52,817 nt of DNA, taken from NCBI GenBank assembly GCA_017430945.1, contig JAFRMB010000129.1:1-52817 (forward strand), read 5' to 3'. Under the pieces are notes generated by a model. It was not told the DNA's origin and made no database searches. It saw only the letters and a list, made by a program, of their open reading frames with translations. The number at the start of each line of letters is the position of its first letter. Positions within the stretch are counted from its first letter, which is position 1. Made by a program: the position numbers and the translations under genes. Of this stretch, positions 24,935 through 32,483 are shown piece by piece. The stretch comes from Clostridia bacterium (GTDB lineage: Bacteria; Bacillota_A; Clostridia; Christensenellales; Aristaeellaceae).

Positions 24935-27031
24935 TCAGGAGCCGTATACCTCAGACTGCGGAACGACCGTCCGGTCATGGTAGACACACAGGCCGTGATA
25001 GATGGCGTACGCGAAATTCTCGCGCACGGAGTCCTTTTTCAGCAGGCGGTCTTCCGTACCGTTGGACAGGTATCCCATCTCCAGAAGCACCGCCGGCGTC
25101 TCTGACCAGTTCAGGCTCATATATTCATTGTACTTGTGGACGCCCTGGTTTTTAAAACCGGTGTACGTATGCATCGACTTGCAGAAGATCTTTGCCAGCG
25201 CGCGGTTCTCGCTCGCCCATGCGCAGTGGCTGGTGCGATAATAAGCGCTGGCGCCGCGTTTGCTGCTGACGTGGCAGCTGTTGTTGTGCAGCTGCAGGGC
25301 CACATCCACGCCTGCCTTGTTGAGCATCTTTGCGCGATCGATGTTGGTGAGGAACACATCGTTCGACGTGCGGGTGATGACGACCTCAGCGCCCTGTGCC
25401 TCGAGCATAGCCTTCAGCTTCAGGCCGATCCTGAGCACACACTCGTACTCATGCTGTCCCGTCGCATGGCCGCAGGCGCCGTCCTTGATCGCCAGAGCGC
25501 GGCTTTTGGACCACGGAGCGCGTCGCAGCGTGTACTTCGCGCACTTCTTCTGGTGGCCGGGATTGATGCCGATGACCAGGCCGGTCAGCGGCTTATCGCT
25601 CTCGTTGATGACGCAGATCTTGCAGGTATCCTTGAGCTTCGGCTTGACGGCCGAAGCGGCGGTGATGGTGGTCGTGCCGCACTTCAGCGCCGTCACCACG
25701 CCGTTTTCATCCACCGTAGCGACGGATTCGTCGCTCGAAGTATACAGGATCTGCGGGTAAGAGCTGTTGCCGGGGCTCATACTCGGCTTGAGCTGGTATG
25801 GCTCGGCTTTCCCGTCGGCATCAAGGCGCATGGTCACATAGAATTTCGAGAATTTCACGGACTTCGGGTTGACCACCTTGACGGTGACCTTGCACTTGGC
25901 CGTTTTCCCGTTGTGGGTCTTGACGTAAACGTTGGCTTTGCCTTTCGCGAGCCCCGCGATGAATCCGTCCTCGTCCACGCTTACGACGTTGGGATTGCTG
26001 CTCCACCAGGTGAGCGTCTTGTTTTCGGTGTTGGACGGCTTGATGGTGGCCTTCAGCTTCAGGCCGGTGTTGAGCGCCAATGTGAGCTTTTTCTTGATCT
26101 TCACGGACTTTGCATAGATGAAACCCGTGATATCCAGCCGGCAGACCACCTTCTGACCCTTATACTTTGCGGAGACATAGGCCGTGCCCTTTTTCTTCGC
26201 TTTGATCTTGCCGTTCTTCACGGTGACATACTTTTTGTTGGATACGCTCCACTTAGCCTTCTTGGGGCTGAGCGCCTTGCCCTTCCAGGTCAGTGTCATC
26301 TTCCTGGAAGAGCCCTTGTTGATGCTCAGCGCGTTCAGGCCGATGGCCAGAGAAGCGTCGCTGCTGCACGCGATCCGCGCGCCCGGCTCGAGGTCGAACC
26401 AGTTGAGCAGATTGACGCTCCTCGCCGGGGTGCCGTCGATCAGCACGTTTTCAAGCTTCAGCAGGCCCTTGACGGTGGCGAGCTTGCCTTCGAAGCCGTC
26501 GGCGCGCACCAGGTTGAGATCCTTCCAGGTCTCGTCCTCGGCCTTGACCGTTTCGCTGAAGCTGCGGATCGTATGGATATCGCCGACGTCATCCCCTGTC
26601 GCTTCCGATGATCCTTCGGTGCCCGTGCCATCCGTGCCCGTGCCATCCGTGCCCGTGCCGTCCGTGCCGGTCCCGCCCGTGGTGCCGTCCGCGCCCGTGC
26701 CGTCCGTGCCGGTCCCGCCCGTGGTGCCGTCCATGCCCGTGCCGTCCGTGCCGGTCCCGCCGGAGGTGTTGTCCGCGCCCGTGCCGTCGGTGCCGCTCCC
26801 GCCCGTGGAACCGACATCGGGTTCGCCCTCTTCATCGCCGTCATCGGCCGCGAACAGCGCGAAGTCATCCACGACCACAACGTCCTCCTCGAAGGATGCC
26901 GCGCTCAACGGCTCATCCGACGGCTCGGTTTGGTCGTCCACTTCTTCGGCCAGCCCGCTGAGCACAGGCGCCATGCAGAGCACCAGGGCACAAAACAGCG
27001 CCAATAGTTTCAAAAATGCGATCCTGTTCAT
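24935..27031 (-). CDS. Exported N-acetylmuramoyl-L-alanine amidase with Ig-like (BIG2) domains
   Basis: 698 residues. In order: a signal peptide ending near GLAEE; an acidic segment; a Gly/Thr/Asp low-complexity linker (about 74-146) of GTDGT-type repeats; a linker; three BIG2-like modules (about 235-480, with CGTTTITAAS in the last); and an Amidase_3 domain (about 490-690). The zinc/catalytic residues are visible as GINPGHQ (His), QHEYECVLRIG (Glu), ALQLHNNS (His) and VLLEMGYLSN (Glu). It cleaves the stem peptide from MurNAc in peptidoglycan outside the cell; the BIG2 part probably binds the wall. The ATG at 27031 is preferred because GGAGG lies 10 nt upstream; an ATG 9 nt earlier is too close. 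Confidence 0.93.
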   Translation of the reverse strand: MNRIAFLKLLALFCALVLCMAPVLSGLAEEVDDQTEPSDEPLSAASFEEDVVVVDDFALFAADDGDEEGEPDVGSTGGSGTDGTGADNTSGGTGTDGTGMDGTTGGTGTDGTGADGTTGGTGTDGTGTDGTGTDGTGTEGSSEATGDDVGDIHTIRSFSETVKAEDETWKDLNLVRADGFEGKLATVKGLLKLENVLIDGTPARSVNLLNWFDLEPGARIACSSDASLAIGLNALSINKGSSRKMTLTWKGKALSPKKAKWSVSNKKYVTVKNGKIKAKKKGTAYVSAKYKGQKVVCRLDITGFIYAKSVKIKKKLTLALNTGLKLKATIKPSNTENKTLTWWSSNPNVVSVDEDGFIAGLAKGKANVYVKTHNGKTAKCKVTVKVVNPKSVKFSKFYVTMRLDADGKAEPYQLKPSMSPGNSSYPQILYTSSDESVATVDENGVVTALKCGTTTITAASAVKPKLKDTCKICVINESDKPLTGLVIGINPGHQKKCAKYTLRRAPWSKSRALAIKDGACGHATGQHEYECVLRIGLKLKAMLEAQGAEVVITRTSNDVFLTNIDRAKMLNKAGVDVALQLHNNSCHVSSKRGASAYYRTSHCAWASENRALAKIFCKSMHTYTGFKNQGVHKYNEYMSLNWSETPAVLLEMGYLSNGTEDRLLKKDSVRENFAYAIYHGLCVYHDRTVVPQSEVYGS
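26594..26812 (-). repeat. Coding tandem repeat (GTDGT units) inside the amidase gene
   Basis: Repeats of 15 bp encode five-residue GTDGT-like units, nested in two longer ~42-bp blocks. The array encodes a flexible linker and could vary in length between strains. Confidence 0.85.
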
Positions 27032-27457
27032 GGAGAGCATGCCTCCTCAAGTGTACGTTCCCGACACATGCTTAATATGATTATAATATCACAACAGCCT
27101 GATGCCCGTCAATATGCGATCCGACATTGGGTCACGGATCCAGTGATCTGTATCATGGAGAATGATGATGCGATCCGTCAGGACGCCTTGGGTGCATGCG
27201 GGTGTATCACGGTGCGGTTTATGCTGATCTTGAATTGTGCCGGCAGATTCACCTGTCGTCTGCTCATCAGACCGGCAAAGGATCCGTTCTTTGCGATAAA
27301 CTCATGCCGCCCACAGCTGGCATGGACATGATGCTGGCCTTGGATCGGATCTGCCGTCATTCTCAGGGCCTGCCGACAGATTTTCGCATTACTATCGACG
27401 GTACGGATGGATGATCCACCGCAAATATCCTGAGCCGGCCCCGTTTCGCAGAACATA
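27032..27457. other. Intergenic stretch with no convincing gene
   Basis: It carries the amidase promoter (minus strand, TTGACG near 27107 with TATTAT/TATAAT near 27078). A 72-codon plus-strand frame (27196-27414, ending LPTDFRITIDGTDG) has plausible protein composition but no ribosome site and lower GC at third positions. It may be a gene remnant. I see no family match. Confidence 0.4.
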
Positions 27458-27498
27458 AATACGACCACGCTCCGGCACATTGCCGGCGTGGTCGTATT
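27458..27498 (-). terminator. Long hairpin terminator after the 27574-28188 gene
   Basis: An 18-bp stem (AATACGACCACGC plus CGGCA against TGCCGGCGTGGTCGTATT) with a 2-nt bulge and a 3-nt loop, 75 bp after the stop of the exported protein gene on the minus strand. Confidence 0.7.
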
Positions 27499-27573
27499 CT
27501 TGCCAGCCTGTCGATCGCCGGACCGCTCGGGCCCCCGACGGTCAGTCGACCGGTCCTGAAGCGTCCGCTTCGG

Positions 27574-28188
27574 TCAAGGCATGTATTCGCGCACGATCTC
27601 CACGATCTTTCCGCCTTCCACGCGGACGGTGGTGTTGGCGTAGATGAACACCGTCATCTCCGTGCCGTGGATGGCATCGGCGACCGCCTGAGCGCCGTTC
27701 ACGATCACGGGCTCATTGTCGATGTCCCAGGCGTCGGTAAAGGTCACATCGTCATCCAGGGGCAGGGTGGTCTCGCCATACCGGGTAAAGGTGGTGTAGT
27801 CATCCTCCAGGGCCAGCTTCCAGCAGTTGTCCTCATCGTGGGCGCGCAGGTCAAAGCCGCCTTCATCGATGCCGCCGTTGATCAGCACATCGCCGTCTTC
27901 ATCGCGCGCCACCGACTCGATCTCGAAATCGAGGCCGCCGAAGTAGAAGGTGTCGCCCACGGCCATGGTGTCGATGTCCACGATATCGTAGCAGTCCTCG
28001 GTATAGATGTCGAACTTCAGCGCGCCGTCAGCCAGGGCATCGGGTTCGAACACCGCGTGATAGATGCCGTCCTCGGGCGAGGCGAGATCGATCTCGGATA
28101 CCATCGGCCTGATCTCCCTGCCCTCGGCCATGGCCAGGCTGCAGAGCATGATCGCCAGAGCGAGCAGTGTGCAGATGAGCTTTTTCAT
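27574..28188 (-). CDS. Exported acidic protein of unknown function
   Basis: 204 residues with a clear signal peptide (MKKLICTLLALAIMLCSLAMAEG). The mature protein is strongly acidic and beta-rich, with repeated Asp/Glu segments (ALEDDYTTFTRYGETTLPLDDD). No catalytic motif is visible. It might be an extracytoplasmic binding or lid domain; I do not recognise the family. A GGAAAGGAG site precedes the ATG and a good promoter lies about 130 bp upstream. Confidence 0.8.
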   Translation of the reverse strand: MKKLICTLLALAIMLCSLAMAEGREIRPMVSEIDLASPEDGIYHAVFEPDALADGALKFDIYTEDCYDIVDIDTMAVGDTFYFGGLDFEIESVARDEDGDVLINGGIDEGGFDLRAHDEDNCWKLALEDDYTTFTRYGETTLPLDDDVTFTDAWDIDNEPVIVNGAQAVADAIHGTEMTVFIYANTTVRVEGGKIVEIVREYMP

Positions 28189-28315
28189 ATTGATCGACTC
28201 CTTTCCTGATACATCATCGGGTCTGTTCCCTTCGACGTGACCATGATAGCGCCTGAACGATCACAAAACCATCACACGGGCAGCATGGGCACGTCGTCTG
28301 AGGGACCCAAAAGAC

Positions 28316-28344
28316 ATTATACCACATCCTGCGCATCCCGGCAA
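28316..28344 (-). promoter_or_regulatory. Promoter of the 27574-28188 gene
   Basis: Minus strand: -35 TTGCCG (28339-28344), 17-bp spacer ending TGG (extended -10), -10 TATAAT (28316-28321). The leader would be about 120 nt. The rest of the 28189-28519 gap holds only this and the divergent promoter. Confidence 0.7.
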
Positions 28345-28460
28345 CCGTCGATCCGCGTCCGCCGTTTCGCCGGGATCCGGATCGGACGGCCTCGAGCGGC
28401 CGCTGCGCCTGTCATGAGAAGCGCTTCAGCGTTTTCTAATGGTCCGCTAATCCTCTTTTC

Positions 28461-28488
28461 TTGCCATTTCATCTTCGGGCGCTATAAT
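28461..28488 (+). promoter_or_regulatory. Promoter of the UBA/DUF4342 gene
   Basis: -35 TTGCCA (28461-28466), 16-bp spacer, perfect -10 TATAAT (28483-28488), 32 bp before the ATG. Confidence 0.7.
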
Positions 28489-28519
28489 GGGCCCATCAAA
28501 TCGAACGGAGGACAAAAAC

Positions 28520-29095
28520 ATGACGCAGTATGAAATGACCGATGCGCTCGCAAAGAAGTGCCACGTGACCCCGGAGGACGCCAGGACGGCTCTGGAGGTC
28601 GGCGACTGGAACATGCTGACGGCCGCACAGCTGTTGGAGGACGAGAAGCTCCGCCGGAAGCAGGCGCTCGACGCCGTGGCTTCGGACTGCGAGGCCATGG
28701 CGGTCCAGACGACGGACGCGGCCGCGCAGGCCGCCGTCGAGGCAGCGCTTCCCGCCGGGGAGACCAAGGGGATCGAGGGACCAGGTGCGACCGCAGACGC
28801 GCCCCGCGCACGGCGGGGACACCGGGGCGGCAGGGGCCTGGGCGGCCACATCCTGCGGCTGCTGGCCCTCGGCAACCGCAACCGCTTCGAGGTGCGCCGC
28901 GGCGACGAAGTGAAACTGGACCTGCCCGTCACCGCGCTGGCGCTGCTCATGCTCGGCAGCTTCGGGACGTGCGCGTTCCTCATGGTGATCGGCCTGTTCG
29001 CCGGCTGCCGCTACTGCTTCAGCGGACCGGAGCTCGGCGTCGTCGGCGCCGCGAACGCCGTCAAGCGCGTGAAGGAGACCGCCGCGGAAGCCTGA
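28520..29095 (+). CDS. UBA-like/DUF4342 membrane-associated protein
   Basis: 191 residues from the ATG at 28520 (GGAGG upstream). Residues 1-45 form a UBA/TS-N-like three-helix module (ALAKKCHVTPEDARTALEVG, WNMLTAAQLLEDEK). A linker rich in Ala, Gly and Arg follows. Residues ~110-165 match DUF4342 (NRFEVRRGDEVKLDLPVTAL then a hydrophobic segment that could cross the membrane). The function of this family in Clostridia is unknown; UBA-like modules elsewhere bind proteins. Flanked by its own promoter and terminator. Confidence 0.82.
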   Translation: MTQYEMTDALAKKCHVTPEDARTALEVGDWNMLTAAQLLEDEKLRRKQALDAVASDCEAMAVQTTDAAAQAAVEAALPAGETKGIEGPGATADAPRARRGHRGGRGLGGHILRLLALGNRNRFEVRRGDEVKLDLPVTALALLMLGSFGTCAFLMVIGLFAGCRYCFSGPELGVVGAANAVKRVKETAAEA

Positions 29096-29105
29096 CAAAC
29101 GCATG

Positions 29106-29138
29106 AAAGCCCCGCCCGGCACGCCCGGGCGGGGCTTT
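29106..29138 (+). terminator. Terminator of the UBA/DUF4342 gene
   Basis: A 14-bp stem (AAAGCCCCGCCCGG / CCGGGCGGGGCTTT) with a 5-nt loop and a TTTT tail, 10 bp after the stop codon. Confidence 0.9.
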
Positions 29139-29155
29139 TACGCGCAAAACGCGGA

Positions 29156-29184
29156 TTGACAGATACCGCGGTCCGCGCTATAAT
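29156..29184 (+). promoter_or_regulatory. Perfect consensus promoter with no gene directly behind it
   Basis: -35 TTGACA (29156-29161), 17-bp spacer, -10 TATAAT (29179-29184). This is one of only two full 12/12 matches in the window (the other is the tetR promoter). No ORF with a known product follows for ~700 bp. Confidence 0.85.
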
Positions 29185-29190
29185 CACAGA

Positions 29191-29400
29191 TGCAGCAGAG
29201 CCGCCCGAGCGGCCCTTCCTGCGGAGGCAGTGTTTGGGATCGGTACAGTAACGGGGAACACAGCGGATCAGACAAGGTGGAGATATGACCGCCTGTTTGG
29301 CGATGCTGTGGCGCGGTGCTGGACGATGCCGGGCACTTTTTGTGTGCCCTCTTCGCGCTGCCGCATTCCCCGGACCCTGCTCATGCCTGTCTTGAATGAA
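29191..29400 (+). ncRNA. Candidate structured non-coding RNA (class unknown)
   Basis: The expected transcript starts near 29191. Hairpins can be drawn: GCCGC/GCGGC with loop CCGA near 29200; CTGC/GCAG near 29219; GTGTT/AACAC near 29230-29260; and GGGCAC/GTGCCC with a T-rich loop near 29330. A 36-codon frame (ATG at 29285, behind AAGGTGGAG) lies inside but resembles no known protein. I considered 6S RNA, SRP RNA, RNase P, T-box and SAM riboswitches and could not match their conserved motifs. The 3' end is not defined. Confidence 0.35.
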
Positions 29401-29757
29401 TGAGAGGGAGGCTCATGGGGCAGGATATGACGACACTGGTTTTGATCAGATCATCGAACGATCGAAGGAACAGGCCGCGTCCCGCGCCGCGCGTAAGCGC
29501 CCGGCGGAGACGGCGCCGATCCTGAACGGGGCGCTGTGTGCGGCGCACATGGAGGAGACGACCGCCGGATCACGCCTATTCGATCGTCTCCGACGCGGCG
29601 GCCGACCGAAAGGCTGCCATACCCTGTCCCTCAAACACGACCCGACGCCGTGGTCGTGGTAAAGGAAGGGACTCCTGATGTCCGGACGGCTGCGACGGCA
29701 AGCCGCGCCTGATCTGCTGCACGACGTCGGTGCGTCGCCGGTCACTGCGGCCAAACG
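29401..29757. other. Stretch without a supported gene
   Basis: An 88-codon plus-strand frame (29396-29662) contains GYDDTGFDQIIERSKEQAAS, which looks protein-like, but no family is recognised. The second half is Arg-rich as in chance frames. It could be a decayed gene. No terminator for the upstream transcript was clear. Confidence 0.4.
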
Positions 29758-29796
29758 CCTATAGGAGCTGCTCGTTATATAGATCGATCCTATAGG
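29758..29796. promoter_or_regulatory. Candidate operator upstream of metY
   Basis: Perfect 9-bp inverted repeat CCTATAGGA / TCCTATAGG with centres 30 bp apart (about three helical turns), 19 bp upstream of the metY -35. A second smaller repeat (TCAC-4-GTGA) follows at 29798-29809. The binding protein is unknown. Confidence 0.5.
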
Positions 29797-29815
29797 TCAC
29801 TATCGTGAACGCGTA

Positions 29816-29845
29816 TTGGACAGATCGGCGACGGCGGTGTATCCT
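29816..29845 (+). promoter_or_regulatory. Promoter of the leader ORF/metY/cysK operon
   Basis: -35 TTGGAC (29816-29821), 18-bp spacer, -10 TATCCT (29840-29845). The leader ORF begins 33 bp downstream. Confidence 0.55.
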
Positions 29846-29878
29846 TTTTCCAGCACAGAGCGAAGGAGGATGACCGAT

Positions 29879-29983
29879 ATGCGCCATCGCATCAGCATCG
29901 CGCGGCTGTGCACGGCATCCGGCCGAATGCCGCGATGTCGTCACCGCAGGCAAACGCATCGACACGATCATCAGGAGGTTTGA
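29879..29983 (+). CDS. Short leader ORF ahead of metY (candidate Cys-responsive leader peptide)
   Basis: 34 codons beginning MRHRISIARLCTASG, with Cys at 11 and 20, and very rich in Arg and His. A strong AGGAGG lies 9 nt before the ATG. The stop codon sits 2 nt before the metY ATG, and the leader's last codons contain metY's own AGGAGG, so ribosomes finishing the leader pass over or feed the metY start. The position ahead of a cysteine/homocysteine operon suggests translational sensing. This is inference from layout; the peptide itself matches no family I can name. Confidence 0.5.
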   Translation: MRHRISIARLCTASGRMPRCRHRRQTHRHDHQEV

Positions 29984-29985
29984 AT

Positions 29986-31290
29986 ATGTCTGACATTCGC
30001 GATACCGCCCAGTGGGCGTTTGAGACCAAACAGCTGCACATCGGCCAGGAAGCCGCCGATCCCGCCACGGACGCCCGCGCCGTACCGATCTACGCGTCCA
30101 CGTCCTTCGTGTTCCACGACAGCCAGCACGCCGCAGATCGGTTCGGCCTGCGCGATGCGGGGAACATCTACGGACGCCTGACCAATCCCACCAACGACAT
30201 CTTCGAGCGCCGCATCGCAGCGCTGGAAAACGGCACGGCCGCGCTGGCCGTGGCTTCCGGTGCGGCGGCCATCAGCTACACCTTCCAGGCGCTGGCCAGG
30301 GCGGGCGAGCATATCGTGGCCAGCAAGACCATCTACGGCGGCACCTACAATCTGCTGGCGCATACCCTGCCGCTGACTTCCGGCATCACCACGACGTTCG
30401 TCGATCCCGGCGTCGAAGGCGCGTTCGAGGCGGCCATCACGGAGCGCACGAAGGCGATCTTCATCGAGACGCTGGGCAATCCCAACTCCAACCTGATCGA
30501 CATCGAAGCCGTCGCGAAGGTCGCTCACGCCCATGGCATCCCGCTGGTGGTGGATTCCACCTTCGCCACGCCCTACCTCGTCAGGCCGCTTTCGTGGGGC
30601 GCGGACATCGTCGTCCACAGCGCCACCAAGTTCATCGGCGGGCACGGCACAGCCATCGGCGGCGTGATCGTCGACGGCGGCAGCTTCGATTGGAAGGCGG
30701 GCGGGAAATACCCGTGGATCGCCGAACCCAACCCCAGCTACCACGGCGTATCCTTCGCCGACGCGGCGGGATCCCAGGCGTTCGTCACCTATATCCGAGC
30801 GATACTGCTGCGGGACACCGGCGCGACGCTCTCCCCCTTCCACGCCTTCCTGTTCCTGCAGGGGCTGGAGACGCTCTCCCTTCGGGTGGAGCGCCACACG
30901 CAGAACGCGTTGAAGATCGTGGCGTACCTGTCGAACCATCCCCAGGTGGAGGCCGTGCACCATCCGTCGCTGCCCACCGAGCCCAGCCACGCGCTGTATG
31001 AAAAGTATCTGCCCGGCGGAGGCGGCAGCATCTTCACCTTCGAGGTGAAGGGCGACGCGGCCACGGCACAGCGGTTCATCGACGCGCTGCCCATCTTCTC
31101 GCTGCTCGCGAACGTGGCCGACGTGAAGAGCCTGGTCATCCATCCCGCCAGCACCACTCACAGCCAGCTGACCGAAGCGGAGCTCCTTCAGCAGGGCATC
31201 CGCCCCAACACGATACGCCTGTCCATCGGCATCGAAAGCGTCGACGATCTGATCGCCGCGCTGGACGCGGCCTTCGAAGCCATCCGGTGA
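29986..31290 (+). CDS. metY: O-acetylhomoserine sulfhydrylase (aminocarboxypropyltransferase)
   Basis: 434 residues of the Cys/Met-metabolism PLP family (fold type I). It makes homocysteine from O-acetylhomoserine and sulfide. The PLP lysine is in [40 protein letters not shown] and the Asp of [13 protein letters not shown] are also characteristic. The ~435-residue length with the insert around [22 protein letters not shown] separates MetY from the shorter MetB/MetC. The start at 29986 was chosen for AGGAGG 9 nt upstream. Confidence 0.95.
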   Translation: MSDIRDTAQWAFETKQLHIGQEAADPATDARAVPIYASTSFVFHDSQHAADRFGLRDAGNIYGRLTNPTNDIFERRIAALENGTAALAVASGAAAISYTFQALARAGEHIVASKTIYGGTYNLLAHTLPLTSGITTTFVDPGVEGAFEAAITERTKAIFIETLGNPNSNLIDIEAVAKVAHAHGIPLVVDSTFATPYLVRPLSWGADIVVHSATKFIGGHGTAIGGVIVDGGSFDWKAGGKYPWIAEPNPSYHGVSFADAAGSQAFVTYIRAILLRDTGATLSPFHAFLFLQGLETLSLRVERHTQNALKIVAYLSNHPQVEAVHHPSLPTEPSHALYEKYLPGGGGSIFTFEVKGDAATAQRFIDALPIFSLLANVADVKSLVIHPASTTHSQLTEAELLQQGIRPNTIRLSIGIESVDDLIAALDAAFEAIR

Positions 31291-31321
31291 CCGTCGGCAA
31301 ATAAACGAGAGGAGAAATACC

Positions 31322-32251
31322 ATGACGAAGATCTACAAAAGCGCAGACCAGCTGATCGGGGGAACGCCCCTGCTGGAGCTGACACATATCGAGAAGAGCG
31401 AGGCGCTGGGCGCCCGCGTGCTGGCCAAACTGGAGTACTTCAACCCCGCCGGCAGCGTGAAGGACCGCATCGCCAAGGCGATGATCGACGACGCCGAAGC
31501 CTCCGGCAGGCTGAAGCCCGGCGCGACTATCATCGAACCCACCTCCGGCAACACCGGCATCGGCCTGGCCGCGGTGGCGGCGGCGCGGGGCTACAGGATC
31601 ATTATCGTCATGCCCGAGACCATGTCGGTGGAGCGCCGGCAGCTGATGAAGGCCTATGGCGCAGAGCTGGTGCTCACGGAGGGCAGCAAGGGCATGAAGG
31701 GCGCCATCGCAAAGGCGGAGGAGCTGTCGAAGGAGATCGAAGGCAGCTTCATCCCGGGCCAGTTCGTCAATCCCGCCAACCCGCAGGCGCATTTCGACGC
31801 GACCGGGCCGGAGATCTACGCGGACACCGACGGCAAGGTGGATATCTTCGTGGCCGGCGTGGGCACCGGCGGCACCGTCACCGGTGTGGGCAGGTATCTG
31901 AGATCGAAGAACCCGAACGTCAGGATCGTGGCGGTGGAGCCCGCCTCCTCCCCCGTGCTGAGCGAAGGAAAGGCCGGACCGCACAGGATCCAGGGCATCG
32001 GCGCCGGCTTCGTGCCGGACGTGCTGGATACCGGCGTATATGATGAGGTCATCCCCGTCGCCGACGAAGACGCCCTCGCCACGGGAAGGCTGATCGGCCG
32101 CAGCGAAGGCGTGCTGGTGGGCATTTCCTCCGGCGCCGCCGCCTGGGCGGCCATACAGCTCGCCAAGCGGCCGGAAAACAGCGGCAAGCTCATCGTCGCG
32201 CTGCTGCCGGACACCGGCGACCGCTATCTCTCGACGCCGCTGTTCTCGTAG
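31322..32251 (+). CDS. cysK: Cysteine synthase A (O-acetylserine sulfhydrylase)
   Basis: 309 residues, the standard CysK length. It makes cysteine from O-acetylserine and sulfide. The PLP lysine is in [13 protein letters not shown], the substrate loop is [13 protein letters not shown], and the phosphate-binding loop is [15 protein letters not shown]. It lies 31 bp after metY with an AGGAGAAATACC site, so the two sulfide-fixing enzymes are one operon. The C-terminus (YLSTPLFS) is complete. Confidence 0.96.
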   Translation: MTKIYKSADQLIGGTPLLELTHIEKSEALGARVLAKLEYFNPAGSVKDRIAKAMIDDAEASGRLKPGATIIEPTSGNTGIGLAAVAAARGYRIIIVMPETMSVERRQLMKAYGAELVLTEGSKGMKGAIAKAEELSKEIEGSFIPGQFVNPANPQAHFDATGPEIYADTDGKVDIFVAGVGTGGTVTGVGRYLRSKNPNVRIVAVEPASSPVLSEGKAGPHRIQGIGAGFVPDVLDTGVYDEVIPVADEDALATGRLIGRSEGVLVGISSGAAAWAAIQLAKRPENSGKLIVALLPDTGDRYLSTPLFS

Positions 32252-32293
32252 GCAGCCGCCCGCCGCGGCGGGGGGCGGATCCGATCACGATCA

Positions 32294-32326
32294 GAAGCGC
32301 AGGCGGGTCTTCTCCGCCTGCGCTTC
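32294..32326. repeat. Hairpin element related to the one at 33804-33841
   Basis: 13-bp stem GAAGCGCAGGCGG / CCGCCTGCGCTTC with a 7-nt loop. It shares the core GCGCAGGCGGGTCTT and CCGCCTGCGC with the hairpin on the other side of the cation-efflux gene. Confidence 0.7.
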
Positions 32327-32386
32327 GCACATGAACGACCTTTCCCCGTGAGGGGCGTGGGAAGGCGATGCCTCCCCAGTCTCGGT

Positions 32387-32421
32387 CGATCCTGACGGCT
32401 GACCGTCGGGATCGCTTTTTT
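32387..32421 (+). terminator. Intrinsic terminator of the metY-cysK operon
   Basis: A 12-bp stem (CGATCCTGACGG / CCGTCGGGATCG, one G-U) with loop CTGA, then CTTTTTT. It lies 136 bp after the cysK stop. Confidence 0.8.
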
Positions 32422-32483
32422 CGCGGGAAAACGCCCGCGTCTGATCAGGAATGGGTGCCTGAGCGCGGCCGATACGGGCCGCT

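Noticed and set aside
24916..24945. ACGGCTCC/GGAGCCGT hairpin as terminator of the amidase gene
   Set aside because: One arm lies inside the last codons and no T run follows on the minus strand.
26594..26812. Tandem repeats considered as a CRISPR-like array
   Set aside because: The units are 15 bp, in frame and without spacers; they encode a protein linker.
26184..27080. Plus-strand frame with PVPSVPVPSVP repeats
   Set aside because: It is the antisense reading of the amidase repeat linker; the repeat is coding on the minus strand.
27178..27480. 100-codon minus-strand frame in the amidase upstream region
   Set aside because: No ribosome site or similarity; it overlaps another chance frame and the terminator hairpin.
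29268..29300. T-box-like GGTGG...ACCGC upstream of metY
   Set aside because: The two halves are separated by seven extra bases, no stem I specifier or terminator pair was found, and it lies 700 bp from metY.
29797..29985. SAM riboswitch ahead of metY
   Set aside because: No SAM-I, SAM-II or SAM-IV conserved segment is present; the leader holds an ORF instead.
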